From contig NC_081180.1 of NCBI RefSeq assembly GCF_029867415.1, positions 237,530,823-237,594,822 on the forward strand: a DNA stretch of 64,000 nucleotides, given 5' to 3'. This DNA is from Vicia villosa (taxonomy: Eukaryota; Streptophyta; Magnoliopsida; Fabales; Fabaceae). The notes below the pieces were generated by a model. It saw nothing but the letters and a program-made list of their open reading frames with translations. It ran no database searches and had not been told where the DNA came from. Within the stretch, counting starts at the first letter, position 1. The number at the start of each line of letters is the position of its first letter. Made by a program: the position numbers and the translations under genes. Shown here piece after piece: positions 44,320 to 54,078 of the stretch.

Positions 44320-44691
44320 TTACTTTACCACTGAGGCAATTTTCTTTTTGTGATCAAATTTACTAACAAAATTTATTAATTCTTTTGTTTTTTGGGTTTC
44401 TTCAAAGTTCTTCATCCTGTTCCTCAATCTTGCTTTCAAGATCAACTCAGTTTCCAGTTTCTTGTATTTTAAGATTTTCCAATTAGTGAGTATTGCACCA
44501 TTTTCTGTTATTGCACCATTCTGGTAATCGTTTGCTACATTTTCATAGTAAAGTCTTGATTGAAATAAATTTACACAGACTGTTATTAGCATCTTCACCA
44601 TTAGTTTTATAACATATGCTTCCTCAATAGATTTAGATTCTCTCAATAAACATTCATTACAATAATCCAAATTGACATTATAATAAGGCAA
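44320..44691 (-). CDS. Unrecognised small ORF in the Mutator-like element
   Basis: A 123-codon frame, MPYYNVNLDYCNECLLRESKS and onward, rich in Lys/Glu/Asn with a Leu-containing helical stretch near residues 70-115. I do not recognise a domain. It may be decayed cargo of the Mutator-like element. Chance is a real alternative. Confidence 0.25.
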   Translation of the reverse strand: MPYYNVNLDYCNECLLRESKSIEEAYVIKLMVKMLITVCVNLFQSRLYYENVANDYQNGAITENGAILTNWKILKYKKLETELILKARLRNRMKNFEETQKTKELINFVSKFDHKKKIASVVK

Positions 44692-45195
44692 ATCTAAATT
44701 ATAACCAAGAGTAGAAGACAGACAAGAATTAAGGAACCAAAATAATAAGGCAAAATCATGGTGAACATGACGGAATGGAGGCAGTGGCTTTAAATTTAGG
44801 GTTCGTGATTTTTAATTGAAGAAACCCAGTAAATTTGAAGAAATCCAAGAACGAGATTGTTTCCTTAAATCTTTGTCTTCTTCAACTGAATCATCTTCAT
44901 CATCATTCCCCAATTAACGAAACCTTCAAAATAATGGAGAAACCGAAACCCAGAAACTAAAATCGACATTAAATCTGAAATTGAAAAACGAAACTGAAAT
45001 CAAAATTGAAAAACTATAATAAAAAATCGAAATTATTTTGGATCTGAAATCGAAATCAAAAAACTAAAATAAAAAATAGTACACGTATTATTTTGGATCT
45101 GGAAACCCTTAACCCTTTGCATCCATATTCATTCTCCATGAAGCTTTCATCTTTCTACTTCAAACCAATGTGAACGAATTATCCACTTTCATCTT

Positions 45196-45478
45196 TCAAG
45201 CATTCCTCCTTAGTGAATTTGATCTTGAAGCCTTTGTCACAAAGTTGGCTAATGCTTAGAAGATTATGCTTTAGTCCTTCAACATAAAGAACATCTTCAA
45301 TGGATGTGAAAGGTGGTGCACCAACTTTGCCTTTGCCAAGAATTCTTCCCTTATTGTTGTCTCCATAAGTGACAAAACCCTTGGCCTTTAACCTTAGATC
45401 TGAAAATTGGTTTAGGTCTCCCGTCATATGCTTTGAACAACCACTATCTAGATACCATAGGTTTGAGGTGGTCTTCAA
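45196..45478 (-). pseudogene. Truncated pol start in the second unit of E2
   Basis: Ninety-odd codons matching the first part of the full pol (54,042-53,760), including the protease D-S-G. Identity ends abruptly at 45,196, after which the reading runs into unrelated DNA. Confidence 0.95.
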
Positions 45479-45496
45479 GCATGCCTACAAAACAAA

Positions 45497-47257
45497 TTAA
45501 GTTTTGTTAGGTACCCAAATGGCTTTGGGTCTATCATAGTTAGTTCCTTTCTTCACCCATACATAATGTCCACTAGGAACACTAAAGTTCCTTACATAAC
45601 AAGCATTGGGTGTGTGACCAATAATACCACAATAAAAACAAGTAGGTTCAAAGTTACTTCTATATCTAGGAGGATAAGATTTCTTCTTAACAAAGTTCTT
45701 CCTTTTAGGATAATGTTGCATTACTTTAGGCTTGATCACTTTCTCTTGAATTGGTTGGTTACTAGCCTTGACAAAGATAGTCTTGTTGGATCTAGGTTTA
45801 TCAAATTTAGAGAAACCAAGTCCGCTCTTATCATTGGAGTATCTTTGTGTGCTAAGAACATTTTCCAATCCAATTTTCCCTTTTTCATATCTTTCTAAAA
45901 CACGTTTTAATTGGACAATTTGGAAGGAAAGTGATTCACAATTCTTGCATGCAACATTATCTTCTTGAACACTAATCACTTTTTCTTTGTCATCTTTATG
46001 TTCTACTTCAATTATCTTAACCTTCTCTTCTAAAGATGATATTATTTTCTTTTGAGATGAGATAGTTTTATAGAGAATTTTGCATTCTTTTAATAATTCA
46101 TATATTGCACCTTGTGCACCATTATCAAAAAGAGAATCATCATAACTAACCTCGCCTTCTTCATCGTCGGAGTGGTGTGATGCCATTAGTGCTAGGTTTG
46201 CACTTTCGTCACTATCGGAGTCCGATGAGGAACTTACTTCATTATCTTCCCATGCTATGTAGGCCTTTTTATTTTTGAACTCCCTTTTTCCTTTGAATCC
46301 ATTCTTCTTCGAAAGCTTTGGACATTCCGGCTTTATGTGTCCTTGTTTCCCACATTCATAGCATGTAACTTCTTGTGATGAAGTGGATGCTTCCTTATCT
46401 TTATGCTTTGAGAATTTCTTTCTTTTGACATAGTTAGTATTATCAATATTATTTTTATTAAAAAATTTGCCTAACCTTTTTACAAGAAGCAAGAAGTTTT
46501 CATCTTCATCCGATGCATCTTTCAATTTGCTTTCTTTTGAATCTACCTTTAATGCAATGCCTTTGGATTTCTTCTCTAAGTTCTCATGCTTTTCCAATCT
46601 TCCAAGTTCCGTCTCATATTCTTGAAGTTTTCCAAATAGTGTTGCGGAAGTAAGTTTTGATAAGTTCTTCTTTTCGGATATCGCCGTCACTTTTGGTTGC
46701 CACTCCCTTGTCAAAGATCTGAGCACTTTAAGATTAAGTTCTTCGGTAGTAAGAGTCTTACCAAGTGCCTTCAAGTGATTTGTCAAATGTACGAATCGTT
46801 TTTGCAAATCGAGAATAGTTTCTCCGGGCTTCATTCTAAACAGTTCGTACTCTTGGCTTAAAGTATTCAATCTTGATCTTTTAACTTCAGCGGTACCTTC
46901 ATGAGTTTCTACAAGAGTATCCCAAATTTCTTTTGATGTTGTACATGTTGATACTCGGAAGAATTCATCCATACTAAGAGCACCATGAAGAAGATTGACC
47001 GCCTTTTTGTCAGCAAGAACCCTTTTTCTATCATTATCATCCCATGACGCTTTAGGTTTCTCCGATCCAACACCATTAACGACCGTTATAGGAACATGAG
47101 GACCTTGTAGGACAGCCTCCCAAACTTCTTCTCCTTGTGCTTCTAGATGAGCCTTCATTTGGATTTTCCAAAAGTCAAAATATTCACCACAAAACAATGG
47201 AGGCTTGTTGTTAGAACCACCATCTTTGAAAACCGGTTTTTGATTTGCGGAAGCCAT
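45497..47257 (-). CDS. gag: Gag, second copy (E2 truncated unit)
   Basis: 586 residues, identical to the gag at 54,061-55,821 except residue 8 (Pro here, Leu there). It is preceded by its own LTR (LTR A) and PBS (47,291-47,302) and could be expressed as Gag alone, since pol is cut after the protease start. The domains are as in the other copy: UBN2-like N-terminus and two CCHC knuckles. Confidence 0.9.
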   Translation of the reverse strand: MASANQKPVFKDGGSNNKPPLFCGEYFDFWKIQMKAHLEAQGEEVWEAVLQGPHVPITVVNGVGSEKPKASWDDNDRKRVLADKKAVNLLHGALSMDEFFRVSTCTTSKEIWDTLVETHEGTAEVKRSRLNTLSQEYELFRMKPGETILDLQKRFVHLTNHLKALGKTLTTEELNLKVLRSLTREWQPKVTAISEKKNLSKLTSATLFGKLQEYETELGRLEKHENLEKKSKGIALKVDSKESKLKDASDEDENFLLLVKRLGKFFNKNNIDNTNYVKRKKFSKHKDKEASTSSQEVTCYECGKQGHIKPECPKLSKKNGFKGKREFKNKKAYIAWEDNEVSSSSDSDSDESANLALMASHHSDDEEGEVSYDDSLFDNGAQGAIYELLKECKILYKTISSQKKIISSLEEKVKIIEVEHKDDKEKVISVQEDNVACKNCESLSFQIVQLKRVLERYEKGKIGLENVLSTQRYSNDKSGLGFSKFDKPRSNKTIFVKASNQPIQEKVIKPKVMQHYPKRKNFVKKKSYPPRYRSNFEPTCFYCGIIGHTPNACYVRNFSVPSGHYVWVKKGTNYDRPKAIWVPNKT

Positions 47258-47290
47258 TCTGGATCTTTAGGAACAAGTTACCTATAACTT

Positions 47291-47302
47291 GCTCTGATGC
47301 CA
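47291..47302 (-). promoter_or_regulatory. PBS of the second E2 unit
   Basis: The complement reads TGGCATCAGAGC, two bases inside LTR A, the same as the PBS at 55,855-55,866. Confidence 0.9.
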
Positions 47303-47304
47303 AA

Positions 47305-48556
47305 TGTAAGTATCAGATGTGCCTAAGAGGGGGGTGAATTAGGTTTTCAAAAAATAATCGGTTTTATGAGAATGTCTTTACTAAAATTTTGGTTAAGTGT
47401 TTGAAGGCTTTTGATGGTTTTTATCTTTTTCTTGGTAATGGTAATGAAAGCGGTAAAAGCAAAAAGATAAAGAACACAACGATATATACTGGTTCCCCTC
47501 ACAATCCGAGAGTACTCCAGTCCCCTTTCAAACACGAAAGAGATTTCACTATAGTTAGAATTATTGTACAAGCCTATGCCTACTATCTAACCTATAGGGT
47601 GATCAAAGGTTCTTAACACCTTTAAGACCAAAACAACACTAATGTGAATGAAGAACAATCCTCTTCAAACACAACACTTACTTCCAACAATCCTGGATAG
47701 TAAGGAGAAATAATTTTTAAATGATACAAGAATTTATGAAGATGAATAATATATCAATCTTGGATTAATCTTCCCTTTCAAGCATACAATTCTTTTAATG
47801 ATAAACAAGTGTTCAATGGATGTATGATATGAAACTTTGATATTTGAGTGAAAGTTGTATGAACAAAGTTTCAAATAAAAATGTAGTATGGACACTTGAT
47901 GAATTTTGTGAAAGATATGGACACTTGAATTGTTTGAATTATTTGAATGAAAGAGGTAAAGAATAAAATCTGAAAAATCTGAAATATATAGCCTCTAAGA
48001 CACCTTTACAAAAGGTTATTTTGTATGGAAGGATGCAAGAGTAAAAGATGAAGAGGTACCTTTTGAAGAAAGAAAAGAAATCTGAATTTTTGAAAAAATT
48101 CACGTGGGAACCGGTTCCCTTAAACCAGAACCCGGGTTCCCTTTCTGTAACGTTAAAAAAATTTGAAAATATGAACTGGGGAACCGGTTCCTAAAAAGTG
48201 GAACTCGGTTCCTGGACATGATGAACAACAAATTGCTGGGCAGAGGGAACTGGGAACCGGTTCCTCCAAACTGGAACTCGGTTCCCACATGCAAAAAACA
48301 CTAAAAACTTATTTTTAAAAGCTTGAATGATTTTCTAATGTTTTGCAAATATTATGGAACATGTATGAATGTTTGAGAACACTTGTTTATGCATTAAGAG
48401 AATTGTATATCATATACCTTAATATTTTTGATCAATGAAGTTTAAGCTCTTTTTGAAATACTTGAATCTTTATGCTTTCATATGAATTGATCCATTCCTT
48501 TTGCAATTGAAATCTTGTCTTCATCAAAATCAAATTGTAGAAAGATTGTCTTCACA
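47305..48556 (-). repeat. LTR A of E2 (middle LTR, 1252 bp)
   Basis: On the minus strand it starts TGTGAAGACAATC and ends CAGATACTTACA. The TATA-like ggctatatattt (complement of 47,982-47,993) lies about 115 bp after the last palindrome of the GGAACCGGTTCC cluster (48,106-48,286). It lacks the 9-bp 'gaattgttt' unit present in LTR B. Confidence 0.95.
48106..48286. repeat. GGAACCGGTTCC palindrome cluster in LTR A
   Basis: Three doublets. Each has a perfect GGAACCGGTTCC (48,107, 48,180 and 48,253) followed by a variant GAACCCGGGTTC or GGAACTCGGTTCC (48,128, 48,200 and 48,273). Doublets repeat at 73 bp. The same set is in LTR B (about 56,679-56,860). Confidence 0.95.
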
Positions 48557-48840
48557 TTCTCCCCCTTTTTGATGATGACAAATTACTTGAAATTGGTAGA
48601 ATGGTGATGTTTCTTTAACATTTGGATCTCCTCCCTCTAAGACAAAGCTCCCCCTTAATATGATAATTGATACTTTGCTTGAGTCCATTCTTTTATTGAA
48701 GATTTGCATATGATAATTGATGCTTTGCTTGAGTCCATTTTTTATTGAAGATTTGCTTGCTACAAATTGTTAGAGAAACATACAAACATACATGTGCATA
48801 TATATAGTTTATATATAATTCTTCTCCCCCTTTGTCATTA
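48557..48840 (-). promoter_or_regulatory. PPT and upstream PPT-like tracts of E2
   Basis: The minus strand reads 'caaaaagggggagaa' directly before LTR A (48,557-48,573). More G-runs are near 48,640-48,655 ('ttaagggggag') and 48,821-48,835 ('acaaagggggagaag'). A 50-bp tandem duplication (units at 48,659 and 48,709) lies between them. Confidence 0.8.
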
Positions 48841-49087
48841 GCAAAAAGGAATGGGAAAGAAGATGAAAGATAGAAAATATCATGTATGATAATATAAATA
48901 AAAGTTAACACATAGAAATAATGATAAAAATAACATACCATAAGTCTTACAATATAGGAATTGAAACTTAATGAAACATAACGTAGAAATTAAACCATAA
49001 TACAAACTAGAAATGCATAAACGAAATAGGACATTAAACACGGAAAATATATGTAAATTGAAAGGAAACAAATGAAACACATAATGC

Positions 49088-50200
49088 TCATTCATCATCC
49101 ATGCCATCAATCCCTTCATCATCTTGGCCTTGGCCACCATTATCCTCTTGATTGGGTTGGTTATGGTATTGGAGAATTTGAGCAAATTGTTGGCGAAAGA
49201 AGGCATTTTCCGCTTGTTGTTCTTGATAGTGATTAGCAATTGTTGTTTCAATAGAGCACAATTTGTTGAAGACTATATCCAAAGTAGCTCCTCCTTCCGG
49301 AATGGGTGGTGGAACATCATCATCCTTGTAAACAAAAGTTCCGTCCATAGCTAAGACAATACCGGTATTCTTGAGAGCGGTTTTGTCATTGATCTCACAT
49401 TCCCTTGGAGTCAGAGGTAAAGAAGGTTGATTCTTAAGGTTCACACCGGCAGCTTTCATGATATGTGTAATGGGTCTACTATAAGGTAAACCACCACTCA
49501 AGTGTTGAAGCCTATGCATGTGGAGCAACATTGTGACAGCCCAATTGATATGAATGTTATTCTTGACACCATAAAGCACTTGAAGTTCCACCTCATTGAC
49601 ACGAGAATGATTAGAATGTTTTGGGAGCAAAACATAAGCAATGATGAAATGGAGCATTCTCTCATTAACCGGAAAGTTTGATCCAAACATGTTAAACTTT
49701 GAGGGGAGAGGGTTTTGTTGAGTTACGGTAGCGGTTTGGGATGGTCGGATTATATCTAAAAAGCTTTGTGTTTTGCTAAAGCCTTCCCACTCGGGTGTAT
49801 ATCCGGCAACCAAAACTTGGCCGGTAGTAGGGAGTCCTAAACAATTTCCAAAAGAAGCAACATCCATCCTAATAGTTTTGTTACGAACCGAAGAGGTGAG
49901 CTTAATTTTTTCTAGGTTAGATAGATCATTACCAAACACAATAGTCAAATTATCATAGAACTCCTTAACCAAATCCGGATATATTTTTCCATAATCACTA
50001 ACAAAATCATAAACCCCTTGATATCTTAGTTTTTCCGGAAATATAAAACTATGAGAAGGAAAGGATTCAAGGTTACCATATTTTGAAATCAAGAGAGGCC
50101 TATTCCGAATGTTAAGCTTTGGATTCTTTGGAAGAGGTTGTTCATCAAAATCATTCCTAGCCTTTTTCTTTCCCTTTGATGCTCTTGATGAAGAAGCCAT
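49088..50200 (-). CDS. ORF3 of Sirevirus E2 ('putative plant transposon protein' type)
   Basis: A 370-residue protein, intact from MASSSRASKGKKKAR (basic start, possible nuclear signal) to an acidic tail (EDNGGQGQDDEGIDGMDDE). The middle (residues 45-260) has 'FPSHSFIFPEKLRYQGVYDFV', 'YPDLVKEFYDNL', 'IRMDVASFGNCLGLPTTG' and 'MLHFIIAYVLLPKHSNHSRVNEVELQVLYGV'. This resembles the plant domain described in databases as putative plant transposon protein, found in LTR elements and remnants. A Gln-rich helical segment (residues 310-350) could be a coiled coil. It lies on the pol strand, about 0.7 kb after pol. No signal peptide or membrane segment is visible, so an envelope role is not supported by the sequence. 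Function unknown. Confidence 0.75.
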   Translation of the reverse strand: MASSSRASKGKKKARNDFDEQPLPKNPKLNIRNRPLLISKYGNLESFPSHSFIFPEKLRYQGVYDFVSDYGKIYPDLVKEFYDNLTIVFGNDLSNLEKIKLTSSVRNKTIRMDVASFGNCLGLPTTGQVLVAGYTPEWEGFSKTQSFLDIIRPSQTATVTQQNPLPSKFNMFGSNFPVNERMLHFIIAYVLLPKHSNHSRVNEVELQVLYGVKNNIHINWAVTMLLHMHRLQHLSGGLPYSRPITHIMKAAGVNLKNQPSLPLTPRECEINDKTALKNTGIVLAMDGTFVYKDDDVPPPIPEGGATLDIVFNKLCSIETTIANHYQEQQAENAFFRQQFAQILQYHNQPNQEDNGGQGQDDEGIDGMDDE

Positions 50201-50676
50201 GGATGAAGCTTTTTGAAAGTTAGGGTTTGAGAAGGGGATTTTCGGATTTGATGTTGTGGAGAGTTTTGTGATATGAGTTTTGGATGTGTGAGAGTATATA
50301 TAAGGGTTTGGATGAGTGGGTTTTAATTTTGGTGGAACAAAAGCTTGATTTAGTGGAGTTTTAATGGTAGTGGATGAAGGTTTAAGAGGATGAATATTGT
50401 AGTCAAGAAGGAGATGAATGAGTTGGTCAAAGTTGTTGGAGAGAGGTTGAATGAAATGAATGAGAATGAGTTATGAGATGGAGTGAATAAATTCAAATAA
50501 AAGACAAGTTATGACACATAGAGAAAAGAGAAGGGAACATAAAAGTAGAGTTATGACATATAGAAAAGAGAGAAAGTGTCACATGTTTGAACAATGTGAC
50601 ATAAAAGAGGAAATAAAAATAATCACATGTTTGAATAAAACAAAAATAAAAATAAAGGAAGTGAGGACGTTGCGCA

Positions 50677-50783
50677 GGAACCGGTTCCCCCTTTTGGGAA
50701 CCCGGGTTCCAGACCTTACAAAGAATAAAAAATTTGGCAGACGTACCTAGGAACCGGTTCCCCCTTTTGGGAACCCGGGTTCC
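50677..50783. repeat. GGAACCGGTTCC doublets between pol and ORF3 of E2
   Basis: Two identical 34-bp doublets start at 50,677 and 50,750 (73 bp apart): GGAACCGGTTCC, then 'cccttttg', then GGAACCCGGGTTCC. This is the LTR motif in the internal region, at the same 73-bp repeat distance. Confidence 0.95.
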
Positions 50784-50913
50784 TTAACCAAAAAAGCTAA
50801 AAATGCATAGAAGGAAGCATTTTACACATAGAAAATCATAGACATTATTGCTAGTATATATATATAAAAAAAATATTAATCATATGTGTACCTTTGTTTT
50901 ACCAAATGAAGAA

Positions 50914-53900
50914 TCATATATCTTTTTCATCTAAAATTCCAAGTTCTCGCCGAATTTTGTAAAAAGGTTCTTTTGCGAGTGGCTTGGTGAAGATATCCGC
51001 AAGTTGGTTATGAGTATCCACAAATGTGACTTCAACATCTCCTTTAAGCACATGATCGCGAAGAAAATGATGTCGAATGTCTATGTGTTTGGTTCTTGAA
51101 TGCATGACCGGATTCTTTGTAATATTTATAGCACTTGTATTGTCGCATCGAAGAGGAATACATCCGAGATCAAGTCCGTAGTCACGAAGTTGTTGCTTAA
51201 GCCAAAGAATTTGTGCACAATAACTACCCGCTGCTATGTATTCTGCTTCGGCCGTACTAAGAGCAACACATGCTTGCTTTTTACAAGCCCATGATACTAA
51301 TGCATTTCCAAGAATGTGACAAGTACCACTTGTGCTTTTACGATCAGTTTTACATCCTGCATAATCCGCGTCAGAATAACCAATTAAATTGCAAACACTA
51401 CCTTTTGGATACCATAAGCCAACATTGGTTGTTCCTTTGAGATACTTCATGATCCTTTTAACCGCCATAAGATGTGATTCCTTTGGATTTGCTTGGAAGC
51501 GAGCACAAAGACAAACACTAAACATTATGTCAGGACGGCTTGCCGTCAAATATAATAAAGAACCAATCATACCTCGATACTTAGTAATATCAATTGGAGT
51601 ACCGGATTCATCTTGATCAACATATGTACCGGAGCCCATTGGAGTATTCATTGCTTTACAATTATCCATATCAAACTTCTTCAATAATTCTTTACAATAT
51701 TTGGATTGATTGATAAAGATTCCATCTTTGAGTTGCTTAATTTGTAGTCCAAGAAAGTAGTTCATCTTTCCCATCATAGACATCTCGAATTCTCCTTGCA
51801 TCATCAATGAGAATTCCTCACACATTTCTTTGTTAGTCGATCCAAAAATGATATCATCAACATAGACTTGAACCAATAAAGTGTTACTCTTGATTTTCTT
51901 AATGAACAAAGTTTTATCAACCTTACCCTTTTCGAAACCCTTTTCACACAAAAAATTGCTAAGTCTATCATACCATGCTCTTGGTGCTTGCTTTAAGCCA
52001 TAAAGAGCCTTTCTCAACTTAAAGACATGTGTAGGATTCTTGAAGTCTTCAAATCCCGGGGGTTGTTTGACATAGACTTCTTCATTGATGTAGCCATTCA
52101 AGAATGCGCTCTTGACGTCCATTTGATAAAGCTGAAAATTTAATGAACATGCATAAGCAAGTAAAAGACGAATAGCTTCTAACCTTGCAACCGGAGCAAA
52201 TGTTTCTTCAAAGTCGATTCCTTCTTCTTGATTGTAACCTTGGGCCACCAATCTTGCTTTGTTTCGAACAATTATACCATTCTCATCAAGTTTGTTCTTA
52301 AACACCCATCGAGTACCTATGATGTGTTTATTACTTGGTCTAGGCACAAGTTCCCAAACTTGATTTCTCTCGAATTGATTCAATTCTTCTTGCATTGCAT
52401 TTATCCATTGATCGTCTCCTAAGGCTTCATCAACTTTGGAAGGTTCAATTTGAGAAACAAAAGCCATGTGTAAGCAAGCATCTTTGAGATTTAATCTTGT
52501 TGCAACTCCTTGACTAATATCACCAATAACTTTATCAATAGGATGATCTCTATGAGTTCTCCATTCTTTTGGTAGATCATTGGTGTTTGATTCTTGTTGT
52601 ACACTTTCTTGTTGAACACTTTCTTGTTGTACTTCCGGTGCCTTCACAATTATATCACTTGAAAGTTCTTCCGGTGCCTTCACAATTGTATCATTTGAAA
52701 GTTCTTCCGAGGGTAAATCTAAAGGATCATCATCATCACAAGCAACTATTTCCTCTTTGGAAGTGTTAGTCTCATCAAAAGATACATGCATGGATTCTTC
52801 AATAGTTAAAGTTCTTTTATTATAAATTCTATATGCTTTACTAGAAAGAGAATAACCAAGAAATATACCTTCGTCGGATTTCTCATCAAACTTACCAAGA
52901 TTGTCTTTGTCATTGTTTAGAACAAAGCACTTGCATCCAAAAATGTGAAAGTGAGCAATGTTTGGCTTTCTTCCTTTGAAGAGTTCATATGGAGTCTTCT
53001 TTAAGATAGGTCTAATGATTACTCGATTTCCAACATAACATGCCGTACTAACCGCATCCGCCCAAAAATATTTAGGAAGATTTGCATCACTAAGCATTGT
53101 TCTTGCAAGTTCCACTAGAAACCTATTTTTCCTTTCGACTACTCCATTTTGTTGTGGAGTTCTTGGTGCTGAAAAATTATGAGAGATACCATGTTCTTCA
53201 CAAAATTCTTCAAACGATGCATTTTGAAACTCTCCACCATGATCACTTCTTATGGATACAATCTTTAATGATTTTTCATTTTGGATTTGTTTTGCATACT
53301 TCTTAAAGGCTTTAAAAGCATCACTTTTCTGCACAAGAAACAAAGTCCAAGAATATCTAGAATAATCATCAACAATAACTAAAGCGTATACATTACCTCC
53401 GAAGCTTCTTGTCCTTGATGGACCAAATAAATCCATATGCAACAATTGAAGTGGTCTTGTTGTAGTCACCACATTCTTTAGTTTGAAAGATGATTTGGTT
53501 TGCTTTCCCTTTTGACATGCATCACATAATTTATCTTTGACAAACTTTATCTTAGGTAGGCCAATAACAAGATCATGTTTGGTTAATTTATTTAAATGAT
53601 CCATATGAATATGGGCTGCTCTCTTATGCCATAACCATGATTCATTATTGTTTACCAAAAGACATTTTACTTTCAAAGATAAATCATTTAAAGAAATCAT
53701 AAAAATGTTATTAATTCTTGTACCTTTGAGTTTTACCTCATTGGTGACTTCATCGATAATCAAGCATTCCTCCTTAGTGAATTTGATCTTGAAGCCTTTG
53801 TCACAAAGTTGGCTAATGCTTAGAAGATTATGCTTTAGTCCTTCAACATAAAGAACATCTTCAATGGATGTGAAAGGTGGTGCACCAACTTTGCCTTTGC

Positions 53901-54042
53901 CAAGAATTCTTCCCTTATTGTTGTCTCCATAAGTGACAAAACCCTTGGCCTTTAACCTTAGATCTGAAAATTGGTTTAGGTCTCCCGTCATATGCTTTGA
54001 ACAACCACTATCTAGATACCATAGGTTTGAGGTGGTCTTCAA
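50914..54042 (-). CDS. pol: Pol polyprotein of Sirevirus E2 (PR-IN-RT-RH)
   Basis: 1042 residues, fully open. Protease D-S-G at residues 11-13; pre-integrase zinc region with CDACQKGK; integrase catalytic triad Asp204, Asp267 and Glu303 (D-D-35-E); RT active site YVDD at 727-730; RNase H with [16 protein letters not shown] and CDNTSA. It is in the same frame as gag but separated by TAA (54,061-54,063) and TAG (54,049-54,051). The first codon called is TTG, so pol is probably made by suppression, splicing or fusion. A repeated 'VQQES' segment lies between integrase and RT. All key residues are present. It looks competent apart from the gag-pol junction. Confidence 0.95.
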   Translation of the reverse strand: MKTTSNLWYLDSGCSKHMTGDLNQFSDLRLKAKGFVTYGDNNKGRILGKGKVGAPPFTSIEDVLYVEGLKHNLLSISQLCDKGFKIKFTKEECLIIDEVTNEVKLKGTRINNIFMISLNDLSLKVKCLLVNNNESWLWHKRAAHIHMDHLNKLTKHDLVIGLPKIKFVKDKLCDACQKGKQTKSSFKLKNVVTTTRPLQLLHMDLFGPSRTRSFGGNVYALVIVDDYSRYSWTLFLVQKSDAFKAFKKYAKQIQNEKSLKIVSIRSDHGGEFQNASFEEFCEEHGISHNFSAPRTPQQNGVVERKNRFLVELARTMLSDANLPKYFWADAVSTACYVGNRVIIRPILKKTPYELFKGRKPNIAHFHIFGCKCFVLNNDKDNLGKFDEKSDEGIFLGYSLSSKAYRIYNKRTLTIEESMHVSFDETNTSKEEIVACDDDDPLDLPSEELSNDTIVKAPEELSSDIIVKAPEVQQESVQQESVQQESNTNDLPKEWRTHRDHPIDKVIGDISQGVATRLNLKDACLHMAFVSQIEPSKVDEALGDDQWINAMQEELNQFERNQVWELVPRPSNKHIIGTRWVFKNKLDENGIIVRNKARLVAQGYNQEEGIDFEETFAPVARLEAIRLLLAYACSLNFQLYQMDVKSAFLNGYINEEVYVKQPPGFEDFKNPTHVFKLRKALYGLKQAPRAWYDRLSNFLCEKGFEKGKVDKTLFIKKIKSNTLLVQVYVDDIIFGSTNKEMCEEFSLMMQGEFEMSMMGKMNYFLGLQIKQLKDGIFINQSKYCKELLKKFDMDNCKAMNTPMGSGTYVDQDESGTPIDITKYRGMIGSLLYLTASRPDIMFSVCLCARFQANPKESHLMAVKRIMKYLKGTTNVGLWYPKGSVCNLIGYSDADYAGCKTDRKSTSGTCHILGNALVSWACKKQACVALSTAEAEYIAAGSYCAQILWLKQQLRDYGLDLGCIPLRCDNTSAINITKNPVMHSRTKHIDIRHHFLRDHVLKGDVEVTFVDTHNQLADIFTKPLAKEPFYKIRRELGILDEKDI

Positions 54043-54078
54043 GCATGCCTACAAAACAAATTAAGTTTTGTTAGGTAC
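54043..54078 (-). promoter_or_regulatory. gag-pol junction of E2 with two stops
   Basis: Gag ends in TAA (54,061-54,063). Four codons later an in-frame TAG (54,049-54,051) precedes pol. The 30 bases 54,078-54,049 begin GT and end TTTTGTAG, like a tiny intron with an acceptor, and their length is a multiple of three. Thirty bases is below known plant intron sizes, so this may be chance. Confidence 0.5.

Larger units (their letters stand above)
43980..45195 (-). mobile_element. Truncated Mutator-like element
   Basis: The left end, GGCTAAATACCCTTTTTGGTCCCTTAA, is of the 'ggctaaatac...ttggtccc' type I associate with Mutator-like ends in legumes. The rest of the terminal region ('gtcctttccgtccaat', 'actaacggcgtcaactttt') is also of that type. 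A 72-bp tandem duplication and a tRNA-like block follow. No right-hand inverted end is found; the element stops at 45,195, where the Sirevirus fragment begins. The other part was probably removed by the same deletion that truncated the Sirevirus. Confidence 0.5.

Noticed and set aside
45566..45968. Plus-strand frames of 66-110 codons over the gag copies
   Set aside because: They are antisense to gag and occur identically at 54,130-54,532 only because gag is duplicated.
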